From assembly GCF_002836055.1 (NCBI RefSeq), contig NZ_PJBS01000146.1, positions 1 to 37,779 on the forward strand: a stretch of 37,779 nt of DNA, in the 5' to 3' direction. The position numbers and the translations under genes are program-made. Of the stretch, positions 16,112-24,115 are shown one piece after another. A model generated the notes under the pieces. The model was given only the letters and a program-made list of their open reading frames with translations. It did no database searches and was not told the origin of the DNA. Each line of letters begins with the position of its first letter. Position 1 is the first letter of the stretch. Origin of the DNA: Psychroflexus sp. MES1-P1E. GTDB lineage: Bacteria > Bacteroidota > Bacteroidia > Flavobacteriales > Flavobacteriaceae.

Positions 16112-16532
16112 GCTGAAAATTATTATAGGATACATTCTTTAATTCTGGGTCGACTATAAATTTTTTGTTCAAGAATTTACGCCCCAAAAGTACGGGATGT
16201 TTCATCTCTTTTCTATTGCTCAAAGAAAGTGAAATTTTATAAACTTTTCCAAAAATTTCGATGTTAGACTTTATTTCATATCTTTTTTGAGCAATTCCAT
16301 TACTGCTTTTCACTCTTATTTTATTGTAATTACTGAAAATTAAAGGCTTATGGTTGTATTTTGAATGCTCTTTATCTAAAAAGAGACAATGCAGACCATC
16401 TTCTTTTTCCTCCATATTTTCGCAATGAATGGAAGAGGTGTAGGCACCAGTATCCACTTTTATAGAGATGTCTTTTAAATTTAAGTTAGGAAAATTAGCC
16501 TTGTCCAATCTTCCAATGATTTTTTTCTTCAT
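16101..16532 (-). CDS. RimK-associated retropepsin-like protease (Pfam PF05618 family)
   Basis: 143 aa from the ATG at 16532 ([17 protein letters not shown]). The longer ORF from 16562 begins with an unrelated hydrophobic segment. The catalytic-type motif [12 protein letters not shown] (about 25-36) and the later [18 protein letters not shown] (about 114-131) are the two signature blocks of the family often labelled ATP-dependent zinc protease, which is actually a retropepsin-like fold. The family is repeatedly found beside rimK and is called RimB in pseudomonads. It is the first gene of the operon and overlaps rimK. Processing of RimK products or of S6 is inferred from that association. Confidence 0.85.
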   Translation of the reverse strand: MKKKIIGRLDKANFPNLNLKDISIKVDTGAYTSSIHCENMEEKEDGLHCLFLDKEHSKYNHKPLIFSNYNKIRVKSSNGIAQKRYEIKSNIEIFGKVYKISLSLSNRKEMKHPVLLGRKFLNKKFIVDPELKNVSYNNFQHEH

Positions 16533-16610
16533 GATATTGCAAATTACAAAAATGAAATTCAATATAATTTTAAGACTTAAATATCATTATATTTACTAAA
16601 AATTCAACCC

Positions 16611-17039
16611 ATGTCCACTGAAGATTTTTACGAAAATATAAGAAAATCAACAAAACTTAATCATTTCGCCAACTTAGTCACCCTTGCTGCCATAGATGGA
16701 GAAATAAAGCCAACTGAGGAAAAGTTGTTAAAGCGTTTTTCAAAGAAATTTGATGTGTCTGAAGAGAACTATGAAAAAATACTCGATAATTCAGCCTCAT
16801 TTCCAGTGTTTGCTATCAATTCTAAAACCCAAAGGCTAGAATATTTATTTGATCTGATTAGAATAATTTATGTGGATAGTATGATGGATGAAGCTGAGGA
16901 ATTTTTAATCATCAAATATGCTGTAGGTCTTGGCTACTCTGAAGATCTGGCACGAAGCATTGTAAACAAGTCCAAAAAGCTTTTTGAAGGAAACTTTTCA
17001 TTCGATTTTTATAAGTATTTTATAGAATCTGAAGATTAA
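16611..17039 (+). CDS. TerB-like domain protein
   Basis: 142 aa, predicted all-helical and cytoplasmic, with no signal or membrane helix. The repeated pattern of acidic/hydrophobic helices including [19 protein letters not shown] (about 22-40) and [20 protein letters not shown] (about 83-102) is that of the tellurite-resistance TerB-like fold, where the D-G-E/D and D-E-x-E positions bind metal. The biochemical role of stand-alone TerB proteins is unclear. It is divergent from the rimK operon (78 bases between starts). Its stop codon overlaps that of convergent fbp (TTAA read on both strands). Confidence 0.75.
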   Translation: MSTEDFYENIRKSTKLNHFANLVTLAAIDGEIKPTEEKLLKRFSKKFDVSEENYEKILDNSASFPVFAINSKTQRLEYLFDLIRIIYVDSMMDEAEEFLIIKYAVGLGYSEDLARSIVNKSKKLFEGNFSFDFYKYFIESED

Positions 17040-18070
17040 GCCCCAGCTTCTTTTGCCTCTTTAGGATGAGCTGCTTTCATAAAGTCTTCTGCTTTATCAA
17101 CCATTTTTTTACTTCCGCAGAAAAAAGGAACACGTTCGTGTAGCTCTGTGGGTTGGATATCAAGGATTCTTTGGAAACCATCGGAGGCCTTTCCACTCGC
17201 TTGTTCAGCAATAAAAGCCATAGGATTGCACTCATAAAGCAACCTTAGTTTTCCTTTTTCTGCACTCGAGCTTTTAGGATACATGTAGATGCCTCCTTTT
17301 ATCATATTTCTGTGGAAGTCAGACACTAGGGACCCTATATATCTAGAGGTGTAAGGATCTCCATCGCGTTGCTCCTGGCAGTATTTTATGTAGTCTTTGA
17401 CCCCTTGTGGAAAATGGAGATAATTCCCTTCATTGATGGAATAAATATTTCCATCCTCTGGATACTTCATGTCAGGATGAGAAAGATAATAAGTTCCAAT
17501 AGCTGGGTTAAGCGTAAATCCATTTACGCCGTGACCTGTGGTGTAAACCAGCATTGTTGAGGTGCCGTAAATGATGTAGCCCGCGGCAACTTGTTGATTT
17601 CCTGGTTGGAGGAAATCCTCCATTCCTACAGGCTGGCCTATAGGTGTAATACGTCTATAAATTGAAAATATAGTTCCCACCGAGACATTCACGTCTATAT
17701 TGGAACTACCATCAAGTGGATCCATCAAGACCACATATTTGTTCTTATGATCTTTATTGTTGCCATGTACGGTTATAAAACTATCATTCTCTTCTGAAGC
17801 AATTCCACAAACAATCTCTCTATTAATGAGGGTTTGAATAAAGGTCTCGTTAGCATAAACATCTAATTTTTTCTGATCTTCACCTTGAATATTCTGACTG
17901 CCATAGTCGCCGACGATATCTACTAAACCGGCTTTATTTACCTCATGGTTAACCACTTTAGCGGCTAATCTGATAGAATTAATGAGTCTAGATAGCTCTC
18001 CAGATGTATATTTAAAGGATTCTTGATTTTCAATAATAAACTCTCCGAGAGTTTGATTGGTATTTTTCAT
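17036..18070 (-). CDS. fbp: Class I fructose-1,6-bisphosphatase
   Basis: 344 aa from the ATG at 18070 ([12 protein letters not shown]). The upstream ORF extension to 18112 contains the promoter -7 box (complement of 18093-18100), which rules it out. Signature blocks: [20 protein letters not shown] (about 107-126; metal-binding DPLDGSSN), SEEND upstream of it, and [23 protein letters not shown] split around the substrate-binding YIGS region. It hydrolyses fructose-1,6-bisphosphate to fructose-6-phosphate and so commits carbon to gluconeogenesis, consistent with growth on amino acids or acetate. Confidence 0.95.
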   Translation of the reverse strand: MKNTNQTLGEFIIENQESFKYTSGELSRLINSIRLAAKVVNHEVNKAGLVDIVGDYGSQNIQGEDQKKLDVYANETFIQTLINREIVCGIASEENDSFITVHGNNKDHKNKYVVLMDPLDGSSNIDVNVSVGTIFSIYRRITPIGQPVGMEDFLQPGNQQVAAGYIIYGTSTMLVYTTGHGVNGFTLNPAIGTYYLSHPDMKYPEDGNIYSINEGNYLHFPQGVKDYIKYCQEQRDGDPYTSRYIGSLVSDFHRNMIKGGIYMYPKSSSAEKGKLRLLYECNPMAFIAEQASGKASDGFQRILDIQPTELHERVPFFCGSKKMVDKAEDFMKAAHPKEAKEAGA

Positions 18071-18092
18071 AGCGAAAACGTTGTAATTGCCC

Positions 18093-18100
18093 CAAAAATA
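18093..18100 (-). promoter_or_regulatory. -7 promoter element of fbp
   Basis: On the minus strand TATTTTTG matches TAnnTTTG and lies 22 bases before the fbp ATG at 18070. This supports the shorter start. The -33 region is not well conserved. Confidence 0.4.
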
Positions 18101-18179
18101 GAAAAAAAACATAATGTAATCATGAAAGTGAATCGTTTTAATTTTTACTTCATTATTTTTACTCTTAAATTATTGAAAA

Positions 18180-18656
18180 ATGGATTTTAAAGTGCGGTTT
18201 GCTACTGAAGAGGATTTACCGGATATGCTAGAGCATATTCAAGAACTTGCTGTTTATGAAAATGAACCCGATGCCGTAGAAGTTACCATAGAAGAACTTC
18301 GCAGATTCGGTTTTGGAGAACATCCTCTATACAAGTGTTTCGTCGCTGAAGTCGATTCTAAAGTGATAGGTATGGCCTTGTTTTATTCAAGATTTTCTAC
18401 TTGGAAGGGAGAAACGGTCCATCTTGAGGATTTAATTGTCACTAAACCTATGCGAGGTAAATCTATTGGTAAAGCTTTGTTTGAGTCTGTTATAATGTAC
18501 GCCAAAACTCAAAAAATTAAAAGGGTAGAGTGGGTGGTACTAGACTGGAACACAAATGCTATCGATTTTTATGAAAAATATGGAGCTAAAGTTTTTAAGG
18601 AATGGCGTACTGTCCAACTTGACGAAGAGCAAATCAACCATTTTAATTTCAAGTAA
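18180..18656 (+). CDS. GNAT family N-acetyltransferase
   Basis: 158 aa, one GNAT domain. The acetyl-CoA binding loop is LIVTKPMRGKSIGKALFESV (about 82-101; R-G-K-S-I-G-K-A in place of RxxGxG/A), followed by the core strand VEWVVLDWNTNAIDFYEKYGAKVF (split here by its helix), the motif B of the family. The N-terminus has the pattern of the diamine (spermidine/spermine) acetyltransferase-like subgroup: EDLPDMLEHIQELAVYE. Probably acetylates a small amine or amino-acid-like substrate in the cytoplasm. It ends exactly where aspartate kinase starts (no gap), so the two are one transcript. Confidence 0.88.
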   Translation: MDFKVRFATEEDLPDMLEHIQELAVYENEPDAVEVTIEELRRFGFGEHPLYKCFVAEVDSKVIGMALFYSRFSTWKGETVHLEDLIVTKPMRGKSIGKALFESVIMYAKTQKIKRVEWVVLDWNTNAIDFYEKYGAKVFKEWRTVQLDEEQINHFNFK

Positions 18657-19907
18657 ATGCAAGTATTCAAATTTGGAGGAGCATCTGTAAAAGATGCCAA
18701 AGGGGTAAGAAATGTAGCTACAGTTTTAGAAACGACAGGTCCTAAACAGAAAGTCGTTATCATTTCTGCCATGGGTAAAACCACCAATAAACTTGAAACT
18801 ATTATCTCGCTTTATTTTAGCAAGAGCAAAGATTTTTCATTAGCGATTTCTGAACTCAAAAACGACCATTATGAAATTTTAGATGAATTGTTTGAAGACA
18901 GATCTTATCCTGTTTATACCAAAACCAATTATTTCTTTGATGAAATGTCGATTTTCTTTGATAGAAATAAGTCTCCAAATTACGATTTTGTTTATGATCA
19001 AGTAATTGGCTTTGGGGAGCTTATTAGTACGAGTATTGTCAGCTACTATCTAAAGTCTGTTGGGTTTGACAACGTTTGGCACGATTGTAGGAATTTAATA
19101 GACACAGATGATACCTACAGAGATGCTGAGGTAAATTGGGAAAATACTCAGCAAAAAATCTTCAACCATATTAATAAGGAGGAATTAAGTATTACTCAAG
19201 GTTTTATTGGCTCCGATTCTAATAATTTCTCAACCACCTTAGGACGAGAAGGATCCGACTATACAGCAGGTATTTTTGCCTATTGTCTTAATGCAGAAAA
19301 TGTCACGATTTGGAAAGATGTCCCTGGTGTGCTAAATGGTGATCCTAATGTCTTTGAAAACACTAAACTCTTGGAGCAGATTTCTTATGAAGAAGCTATT
19401 GAGCTTGCTTTTTTTGGGGCGTCTGTCATTCACCCTAAAACACTGCAACCCTTGCAACAAAAAGAAATACCGCTTTTTGTAAAGTCGTTTTATAATCCAA
19501 AAAATACAGGAACAAAAGTTGGGAAAGGCAAATTAATCAGCCCCTTGTTACCCTGCTTTATTGTTAAAAAAGATTTGGTTTTTCTTTCACTTTCCACCTT
19601 AGATTTTTCATTTTTTGTAGAAGAAAATATCAGTGAGGTTTTTGCTCTTTTTCACAAATATCAAGTTAAGGTAGATCTTATTCAGAATTCAGCGATTAGT
19701 TTTTCAGTTTGTGTAGATAATAAATTTAAAAACGTAGATAAATTGATTGATATATTTAAGGCGAAATTTAAAGTTGACCATCAGAAAGGCGTCTCTCTAT
19801 TTACCATACGTCATTATGATAATGCTTCTATACAGCATATAGTAAAAGATAAAACTGTGCTTTTAAAGCAGTCGTACAAAGAAACGATTCAATTTGTAAC
19901 CGTTTAA
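18657..19907 (+). CDS. Monofunctional aspartate kinase
   Basis: 416 aa. The N-terminal amino-acid kinase domain starts KFGGASVKDAKGVRNVA (about 5-21; nucleotide-binding K-F-G-G-x-S). Further landmarks are GFGELISTSIVSYYLKS, the substrate loop FSTTLGREGSDYTAGIFAYC split around GREGSD, and WKDVPGVLNGDPNVF. The C-terminal third (about 300-416) forms divergent ACT-like regulatory domains (VFLSLSTLDFSFF, FHKYQVKVDLIQNSAISFS). It phosphorylates aspartate, the first step to lysine, threonine, methionine and diaminopimelate. No homoserine dehydrogenase is fused. Its TAA overlaps the ATG of the next gene (TAATG). Confidence 0.93.
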   Translation: MQVFKFGGASVKDAKGVRNVATVLETTGPKQKVVIISAMGKTTNKLETIISLYFSKSKDFSLAISELKNDHYEILDELFEDRSYPVYTKTNYFFDEMSIFFDRNKSPNYDFVYDQVIGFGELISTSIVSYYLKSVGFDNVWHDCRNLIDTDDTYRDAEVNWENTQQKIFNHINKEELSITQGFIGSDSNNFSTTLGREGSDYTAGIFAYCLNAENVTIWKDVPGVLNGDPNVFENTKLLEQISYEEAIELAFFGASVIHPKTLQPLQQKEIPLFVKSFYNPKNTGTKVGKGKLISPLLPCFIVKKDLVFLSLSTLDFSFFVEENISEVFALFHKYQVKVDLIQNSAISFSVCVDNKFKNVDKLIDIFKAKFKVDHQKGVSLFTIRHYDNASIQHIVKDKTVLLKQSYKETIQFVTV

Positions 19908-20902
19908 TGGATTCGCTAACACAAATTGTTTTAGGTGCCGCTGTAGGAGAACTGGTTCTAGGACGTAAAGTGGGCAACAAAGCAGTGATATACGGAGCCA
20001 TTGCGGGTACTATTCCAGATTTGGACGTCTTTATAGGTAACTTCTACGACACCGTTACTGCTTTAGAGATTCACAGAGGGTTTTCACATTCTATCGTATT
20101 CTCAGTTCTTATGGCTCCTATTTTGGGCTATTTGTTGTCCAGAATTCATAAACAGGCGAGCTGGAAAAACTGGTCTTTACTCGTGTTTTTGGGTCTCTTT
20201 ACCCACCCGTTGCTAGATTGTTTTACAACTTGGGGAACTCAGTTTTTTTGGCCTTTTGACTTGAGAATAGCCTTCAAATCAATTTTTGTGATAGATCCAT
20301 TATATACCTTACCATTTTTAATTTGTTTAATAGCGGCTTCAAGGTGTCATAGAACTTCTGTAAAGCGCCGTCGATTGAATCGATGGGGATTGATACTCAG
20401 TTCTAGCTATCTTATTCTGTCTCTGGTGTCGAAAGGATTTGCTTTCGATAAATTTGAAAATGCTTTAGCTGCTCAAAACATCACCTACTCTGAACTAGAG
20501 ACTAGACCATCACCCCTTAATATTTTATTATGGTCTGCCAATGTTAAAACGCCAACTGCATTTTTTATTGGTGAGTATTCTATTTTTGATTCACAACCAA
20601 TTCAATTTAGGGCATACCCTAAACAGCATGAAAAAATAGAAGGCTTGTTGAAATACGAAAACTTAGAGCGGTTAACCAATATAACTCACGGTTGGTTTAC
20701 AATTTCTGAACGAGAGAATGAATTGTATTTTAATGATTTGCGTTTCGGTTTAGTAAGCTTAGATCCAGCTTCGGAGAAATTTGTGTTTTCTTACCATTTA
20801 TCTGAAGTTAATAACGAATTAATAATTACTGAAGAGCCAAAAAACAGAGAGGATGCAAAGGCCTTGCTTTCCGAATTGTGGACAAGAATTAAAGGTAACT
20901 AG
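19907..20902 (+). CDS. Membrane-bound metal-dependent hydrolase (DUF457/YdjM-type)
   Basis: 331 aa. The N-terminus MDSLTQIVLGAAVGELVLG is a family hallmark. It is followed by AGTIPDLDVF (Asp-rich turn), EIHRGFSHSIVFS with the H-R-x-x-x-H metal-ligand pattern (about 61-73) and THPLLDCFTTWGTQFFWPF (about 104-122), matching the conserved H-x-L-x-D of LexA-binding/YdjM-like hydrolases. Four or five membrane helices occupy the first 190 residues and a soluble C-terminal domain follows. The reaction is unknown for the family. Coupled to aspartate kinase by a one-base overlap. Its TAG stop interlocks with that of the decayed minus-strand gene (CTAG). Confidence 0.8.
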   Translation: MDSLTQIVLGAAVGELVLGRKVGNKAVIYGAIAGTIPDLDVFIGNFYDTVTALEIHRGFSHSIVFSVLMAPILGYLLSRIHKQASWKNWSLLVFLGLFTHPLLDCFTTWGTQFFWPFDLRIAFKSIFVIDPLYTLPFLICLIAASRCHRTSVKRRRLNRWGLILSSSYLILSLVSKGFAFDKFENALAAQNITYSELETRPSPLNILLWSANVKTPTAFFIGEYSIFDSQPIQFRAYPKQHEKIEGLLKYENLERLTNITHGWFTISERENELYFNDLRFGLVSLDPASEKFVFSYHLSEVNNELIITEEPKNREDAKALLSELWTRIKGN

Positions 20903-21540
20903 TTTTTTAAAATATCCATAATAACCATGTCCCGCTCATCTATAATTCTGCCTAAGCAATATGTATTTTTTAAAATGCAATATCCTTATCCAAAGTATCC
21001 TTTTCTCGAATAAATATATAGGTTTTATTGGGAAGAGTTTCTAGCATACATAAATCTCTAAAGTTAGGTTCTGCTTTTACAAAAGGTAAATACATGCAAG
21101 TTTTCATTTCTTATTCTTTGATTCATTTTCATATTAAATGTTGCCGGTTCTATAAATTTCATCTCTGATGCTCGGTCAGACCAAAAGTCTCCTTCAAGGC
21201 TTTGTTAATAGGAGATGTGTACATTAAAATAGGCGAGGATGTTTTGAGTCATTTCAATTCCGTGATAAGTATTTAAAGTATTGCGCTGTAAATTGATCAG
21301 TAGTAAATCTAATCTGGTATTTGATGTTTTCAATGGCATTTTCAAATACGGTTTAATCCGTGATAAGTGTTAAACTAGAAAAAGATTTAGCTTGCATGGA
21401 TGCTGAGCTAAATACTTCTATCCCTTTTTTATGGATATTATTTAAATAAATAGTATGTCCTTCGATACTTGCATTTTTACTATTGATAATTTAAATGGTA
21501 GTGATGTTTTCAATTTCATTACTACTTTGTGCTTTTTTAT
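20899..21540 (-). pseudogene. Decayed minus-strand gene, product not recognised
   Basis: Reading the minus strand from about 21540 to 20899 gives long coherent stretches broken by stops and frame changes. The pieces include KKAQSSNEIENITTI, SIEGHTIYLNNIHKKGIEVF, FENAIENIKYQIRFTTDQF, then in another frame YHGIEMTQNILAYFNVHISY and QSLEGDFWSDRASEMKFIEP, then FRDLCMLETLPNKTYIFIRE, and finally LGRIIDERDMVIMDILKN with a TAG stop. At least two frameshifts and three in-frame stops are needed, so the gene is dead. Its terminal TAG shares the CTAG with the stop of the plus-strand gene, which supports it having been a real convergent neighbour. No domain recognised. A 12-base repeat (TCCGTGATAAGT) occurs inside it at 21259-21270 and 21357-21368. 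Confidence 0.5.
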
Positions 21541-21636
21541 TGGAATATGAGCCTTAGAATAAATGATAATACGTGAACTTTCACAACGTATATTTAGTTC
21601 CAAAATACTTTTCATATACCTAGTTTTGTCTAAGCT

Positions 21637-22170
21637 GTTTTGGGAATCACTGCATAAAAATGGTGTTTCCTTTTTTTATGAGCTTTGGCATTTACAATAT
21701 TGGTCCTCCCAATCTGTTCAAGCCTGGCCTCACTCAAAACTATCCCAGAATTTCTATCCTTGGTCACGATGACCGCAACCCAATTATTGCTTATACTTTT
21801 CTTACTGGATTTGCCACCCCTTTTCCTTGTTTTTTGGCTTCCATACTCTTTTCAGACTTGAGGGAGAATGCCTCTTCATTTTCAGCGATACAAGTAAAGT
21901 CATCTACATTGTCCGTGCCCAGTGTGGCTAACCTCTTGTGACGCCAGTTAAAGGCTGTCTTTTTGTTGATGCCCAATGCAGAGACAATTTGGTCAAGGCC
22001 CTTTTTTTTAGACTATTAGTTTCAGGTAACCAATACCCTTATCCTCTCATTGATGGCTGGCCATCCAAATTCCAGTGTACTGAGTAAGACTCCTCTGGCA
22101 AGACTTGCACTTGTTGCTTTGCGTAATTTTGTCCATTTCTAAGTGGACATACTTAGGATGAGGCAATTGC
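21637..22170 (-). mobile_element. IS1595-like transposase remnant (left copy)
   Basis: Minus-strand reading shows, from the N-terminal side, a partial zinc-ribbon (KYVHLEMDKITQSNKCKSCQ), then VSALGINKKTAFNWRHKRLA, the helix-turn-helix block typical of IS1595-family transposases, then an eroded DDE-type segment (FTCIAENEEAFSLKSEKS, where functional proteins have ...VEIDETYF...S.KG). Stops and frameshifts interrupt it and the C-terminal half is missing. No terminal inverted repeats were identified, so the element is immobile. Confidence 0.65.
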
Positions 22171-22560
22171 CTACAGATATTTGTTAGTATATATTTGATT
22201 CCCTTCAACAAACGTTTACGCAGCGCAACTGGTTGTAAGAGAATTTGTTTTTAAGCTTTCATTAACTTAAAATACAACTGATAGCTACTCTATACTAGAG
22301 CTAATATTATTGAATTTTATTGTTTTTAATATATTAATATTGCTAAATTAAAATGCCCTTATAGTGTGCTTACCATTTATATGCAAGCCTTAAGTAATTT
22401 ATTTTAAGACATATAAGTCAAAAAATAAGGGTTATGCTTTTTCAGTTTGTAAGGTTCTAGTATTTATGTCGAGTTTTTAGCAATCTGAAATATACCTTTA
22501 GATTTTTAAGCAACTTTAGTGAATATATAAAAATAATTATGAAAAATTAAAATAGTTATC

Positions 22561-22568
22561 TATATTTG
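22561..22568 (+). promoter_or_regulatory. -7 promoter element of the left small secreted-protein gene
   Basis: TATATTTG matches TAnnTTTG and lies 36 bases before the ATG at 22605. It is followed by a repeated TTAACAATTAATTA leader that is also present in the right copy. A clear -33 TTG is absent; TTATG at 22537-22541 is the nearest candidate. Confidence 0.4.
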
Positions 22569-22604
22569 TATCATTAACAATTAATTAACAATTAATTAGT
22601 GCTT

Positions 22605-22823
22605 ATGAAAATTAAAAAAATGCTTTTTTTTATTGTTGTTTCATTTTTTTCAGTAGCACCACTTATGGCCGGACCTTGTCTTCCTGGTGGCCCTCCAGGA
22701 CCATGTGATGGTGTAGATGATACTGGAGCTCCTATTGATGGACAAATTTGGCTAGGTCTTATTGGTGGTTTGGCAATTGGCGGTTATTTTTTAATGAAAA
22801 AACCCACGATTAAGATCGATTAA
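22605..22823 (+). CDS. Small secreted protein with PID-CTERM-like C-terminus (left copy)
   Basis: 72 aa from the ATG at 22605; a GTG six bases upstream is in frame but less likely given the identical ATG context in the right copy. Layout: signal peptide (about 1-22, KKMLFFIVVSFFSVAPLMA), a short Gly/Pro-rich segment with two cysteines (GPCLPGGPPGPCDG, about 23-36), then APIDGQIWLGLIGGLAIGGY, a hydrophobic helix, and a basic tail FLMKKPTIKID. This Pro-Ile-Asp-Gly, helix, Lys pattern resembles the PID-CTERM class of C-terminal sorting signals in Bacteroidota. It is intact although flanking duplicated genes are broken. No known function; mature part only about 20 residues. Confidence 0.75.
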   Translation: MKIKKMLFFIVVSFFSVAPLMAGPCLPGGPPGPCDGVDDTGAPIDGQIWLGLIGGLAIGGYFLMKKPTIKID

Positions 22824-23028
22824 AAGATGTTGGATAAATAATTTCTAAACCTAAGCTTACAATCACTATTGCATATTGCAAGTGATGAGTAAGCTTTTTT
22901 CATTTGCGATATCGGTTTGGTAAGCTGCATACCCCAAAATCACTAAATAAGACCAAATCAACATATATTTGTAAGTGGTAAAAACACTCAAAACCAATGG
23001 TAATAACAAATACCAAGGATGAACTGCT
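22810..23028 (-). pseudogene. Duplicated 3' fragment of the membrane glycosyltransferase gene
   Basis: Minus-strand translation gives VHPWYLLLPLVLSVFTTYKY, continuing MLIWSYLVILGYAAYQTDIA, nearly identical to residues near the C-terminus of the intact protein encoded at 24348-25706. A one-base deletion near 22881 (compare GAGTGATGAG in the right copy with AAGTGATGAG here) shifts the frame before the natural end. The fragment is fused at about 23030 to transposase C-terminal sequence, which creates the chimeric ORF 22866-23207. Non-functional duplication debris. Confidence 0.8.
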
Positions 23029-23034
23029 GTAGGT

Positions 23035-23678
23035 GTTTGGTGGACACCTCCAAACCTACTGCCAATCCATTTTATCATCCTGTTGTGTGTCGAGTTTATA
23101 TGTTGCACATGGAATGTTCCTTTACCTTTAGAAACATTTATGAGATGGAACTCCGCCTTGATATTCTTGACGAAGCGTTTGCAGCCGTGTTGGGAACCAT
23201 TGCACAAAAATTGTGCTTCCTTTTTTTATACGTTTTGGCATTTACAATATTGGTTTTCCCGATCTGTCCAAGTGTGGCCACGCTAAAATCTATCCAATGA
23301 TCACAACTTGATCACTGCTTATGGCTCTCCTTTTCTTTGGTTTTTGACTTCTATATCCTTTTCAGACTTTAGGAAGAAAGACTTATTACTTTCAGTGACA
23401 CCAGTGAAGTCATCTCCATCGTTCGCACCCAATGAGGCCCACATCTTGTGACGCCAGTTAAAGGCAGTCTTTTTGTTGAAGCCCAATGCCGAGACAATTT
23501 CGTCAAGGCTCTTTTCTTTGACTATAAGCTTCAGGTGACCAACAACTTTATCCTCTCGATGATGTCTGGCCATCAAAGTACCAGTATACTGAGTAAAATT
23601 CCTGTATCAAGATTTGCACTTGTCGCTTTGTGTACCTTTGTCCATATCTAAACGGACATACTTAGGATGAGGCAATCG
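23035..23678 (-). mobile_element. IS1595-like transposase remnant (right copy)
   Basis: Minus-strand reading: a degraded zinc-ribbon start, then EKSLDEIVSALGFNKKTAFN followed by WRHKMWASLG (helix-turn-helix block), DDFTGVTESNKSFFLKSEKD (eroded first catalytic block), a scrambled middle, and a C-terminal block VSKGKGTFHVQHINSTHNRM followed by IKWIGSRFGGV. The last block matches the conserved end (H-I-Q-x-V-N-S-x-H...W-x-x-R-F-x-G-V) of IS1595 transposases. About 215 codons remain of an expected ~300, with frameshifts. It retains the C-terminal block that the left copy lacks. Confidence 0.7.
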
Positions 23679-24062
23679 TTTGCAGGTCTATATTTCTGGT
23701 AGACTATTTGATTTTATACAATAAGCAGTTACAATACAGACTTGGCTGTAAGAGAATTTTTTTTAAGCTTTTATGGTTCCATTAACTTGATACATAACTA
23801 ATAGTTGATTTAAACTAGAGCTCATTTCATTAATATTAATTGCTTTAAATACATAAATATAGTTAATTAAGAAGGAGTATGGTTTGCCTTCACTATTTAT
23901 ATGCGAGCTTTAAATAATTTGTTTTAAGATATATAAGTTTAAAAATAAGTGGCTATGTTTTTTAAGTTTGTGATGTTATAGTATTTCTGTTGAGTTTTTG
24001 GCAATTTGATTTTTTTTTAGATTTTTAAGCAATTTTAGTGAATATTCAAAAATATTTAAATA

Positions 24063-24090
24063 TTGAATTAAAATATCTTGATTACTTTTG
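24063..24090 (+). promoter_or_regulatory. Promoter of the right small secreted-protein gene
   Basis: TTG at 24063-24065, a 17-base spacer, then TACTTTTG at 24083-24090 (TAnnTTTG). The ATG lies 25 bases further on, after the TTAACAATTAATTAG block conserved in both copies. Confidence 0.5.
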
Positions 24091-24115
24091 TTTTGTTAAC
24101 AATTAATTAGTACTT

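Larger units (their letters stand above)
21637..23028. repeat. Left copy of a ~1.39-kb tandem duplication
   Basis: This segment aligns along its whole length with 23187-24567: transposase remnant, then a ~400-base non-coding AT-rich leader (about 22171-22604) without other genes, then the small secreted-protein gene, then the last ~220 bases of a glycosyltransferase gene. Identity by eye is moderate in the leader and high across the small gene's 3' half and the glycosyltransferase tail. The right junction (about 23025-23035) joins glycosyltransferase sequence directly to transposase C-terminal sequence. Confidence 0.8.

Noticed and set aside
21259-21368. CRISPR-like repeats (TCCGTGATAAGT twice)
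   Set aside because: Only two copies about 98 bases apart, 12 bases long, inside a pseudogene; no array structure and no cas genes.
22866-23207. 113-aa minus-strand ORF as a real gene
   Set aside because: It is a chimera: the C-terminal part is a glycosyltransferase tail with a frameshift, the N-terminal part the C-terminal block of a dead IS1595 transposase. It arose at the duplication junction.
23319-23576. 85-aa minus-strand ORF as a regulator with a helix-turn-helix
   Set aside because: Its sequence (S-A-L-G-x-N-K-K-T-A-F-N-W-R-H-K) is the IS1595 transposase N-terminal region and continues as transposase pieces in other frames.
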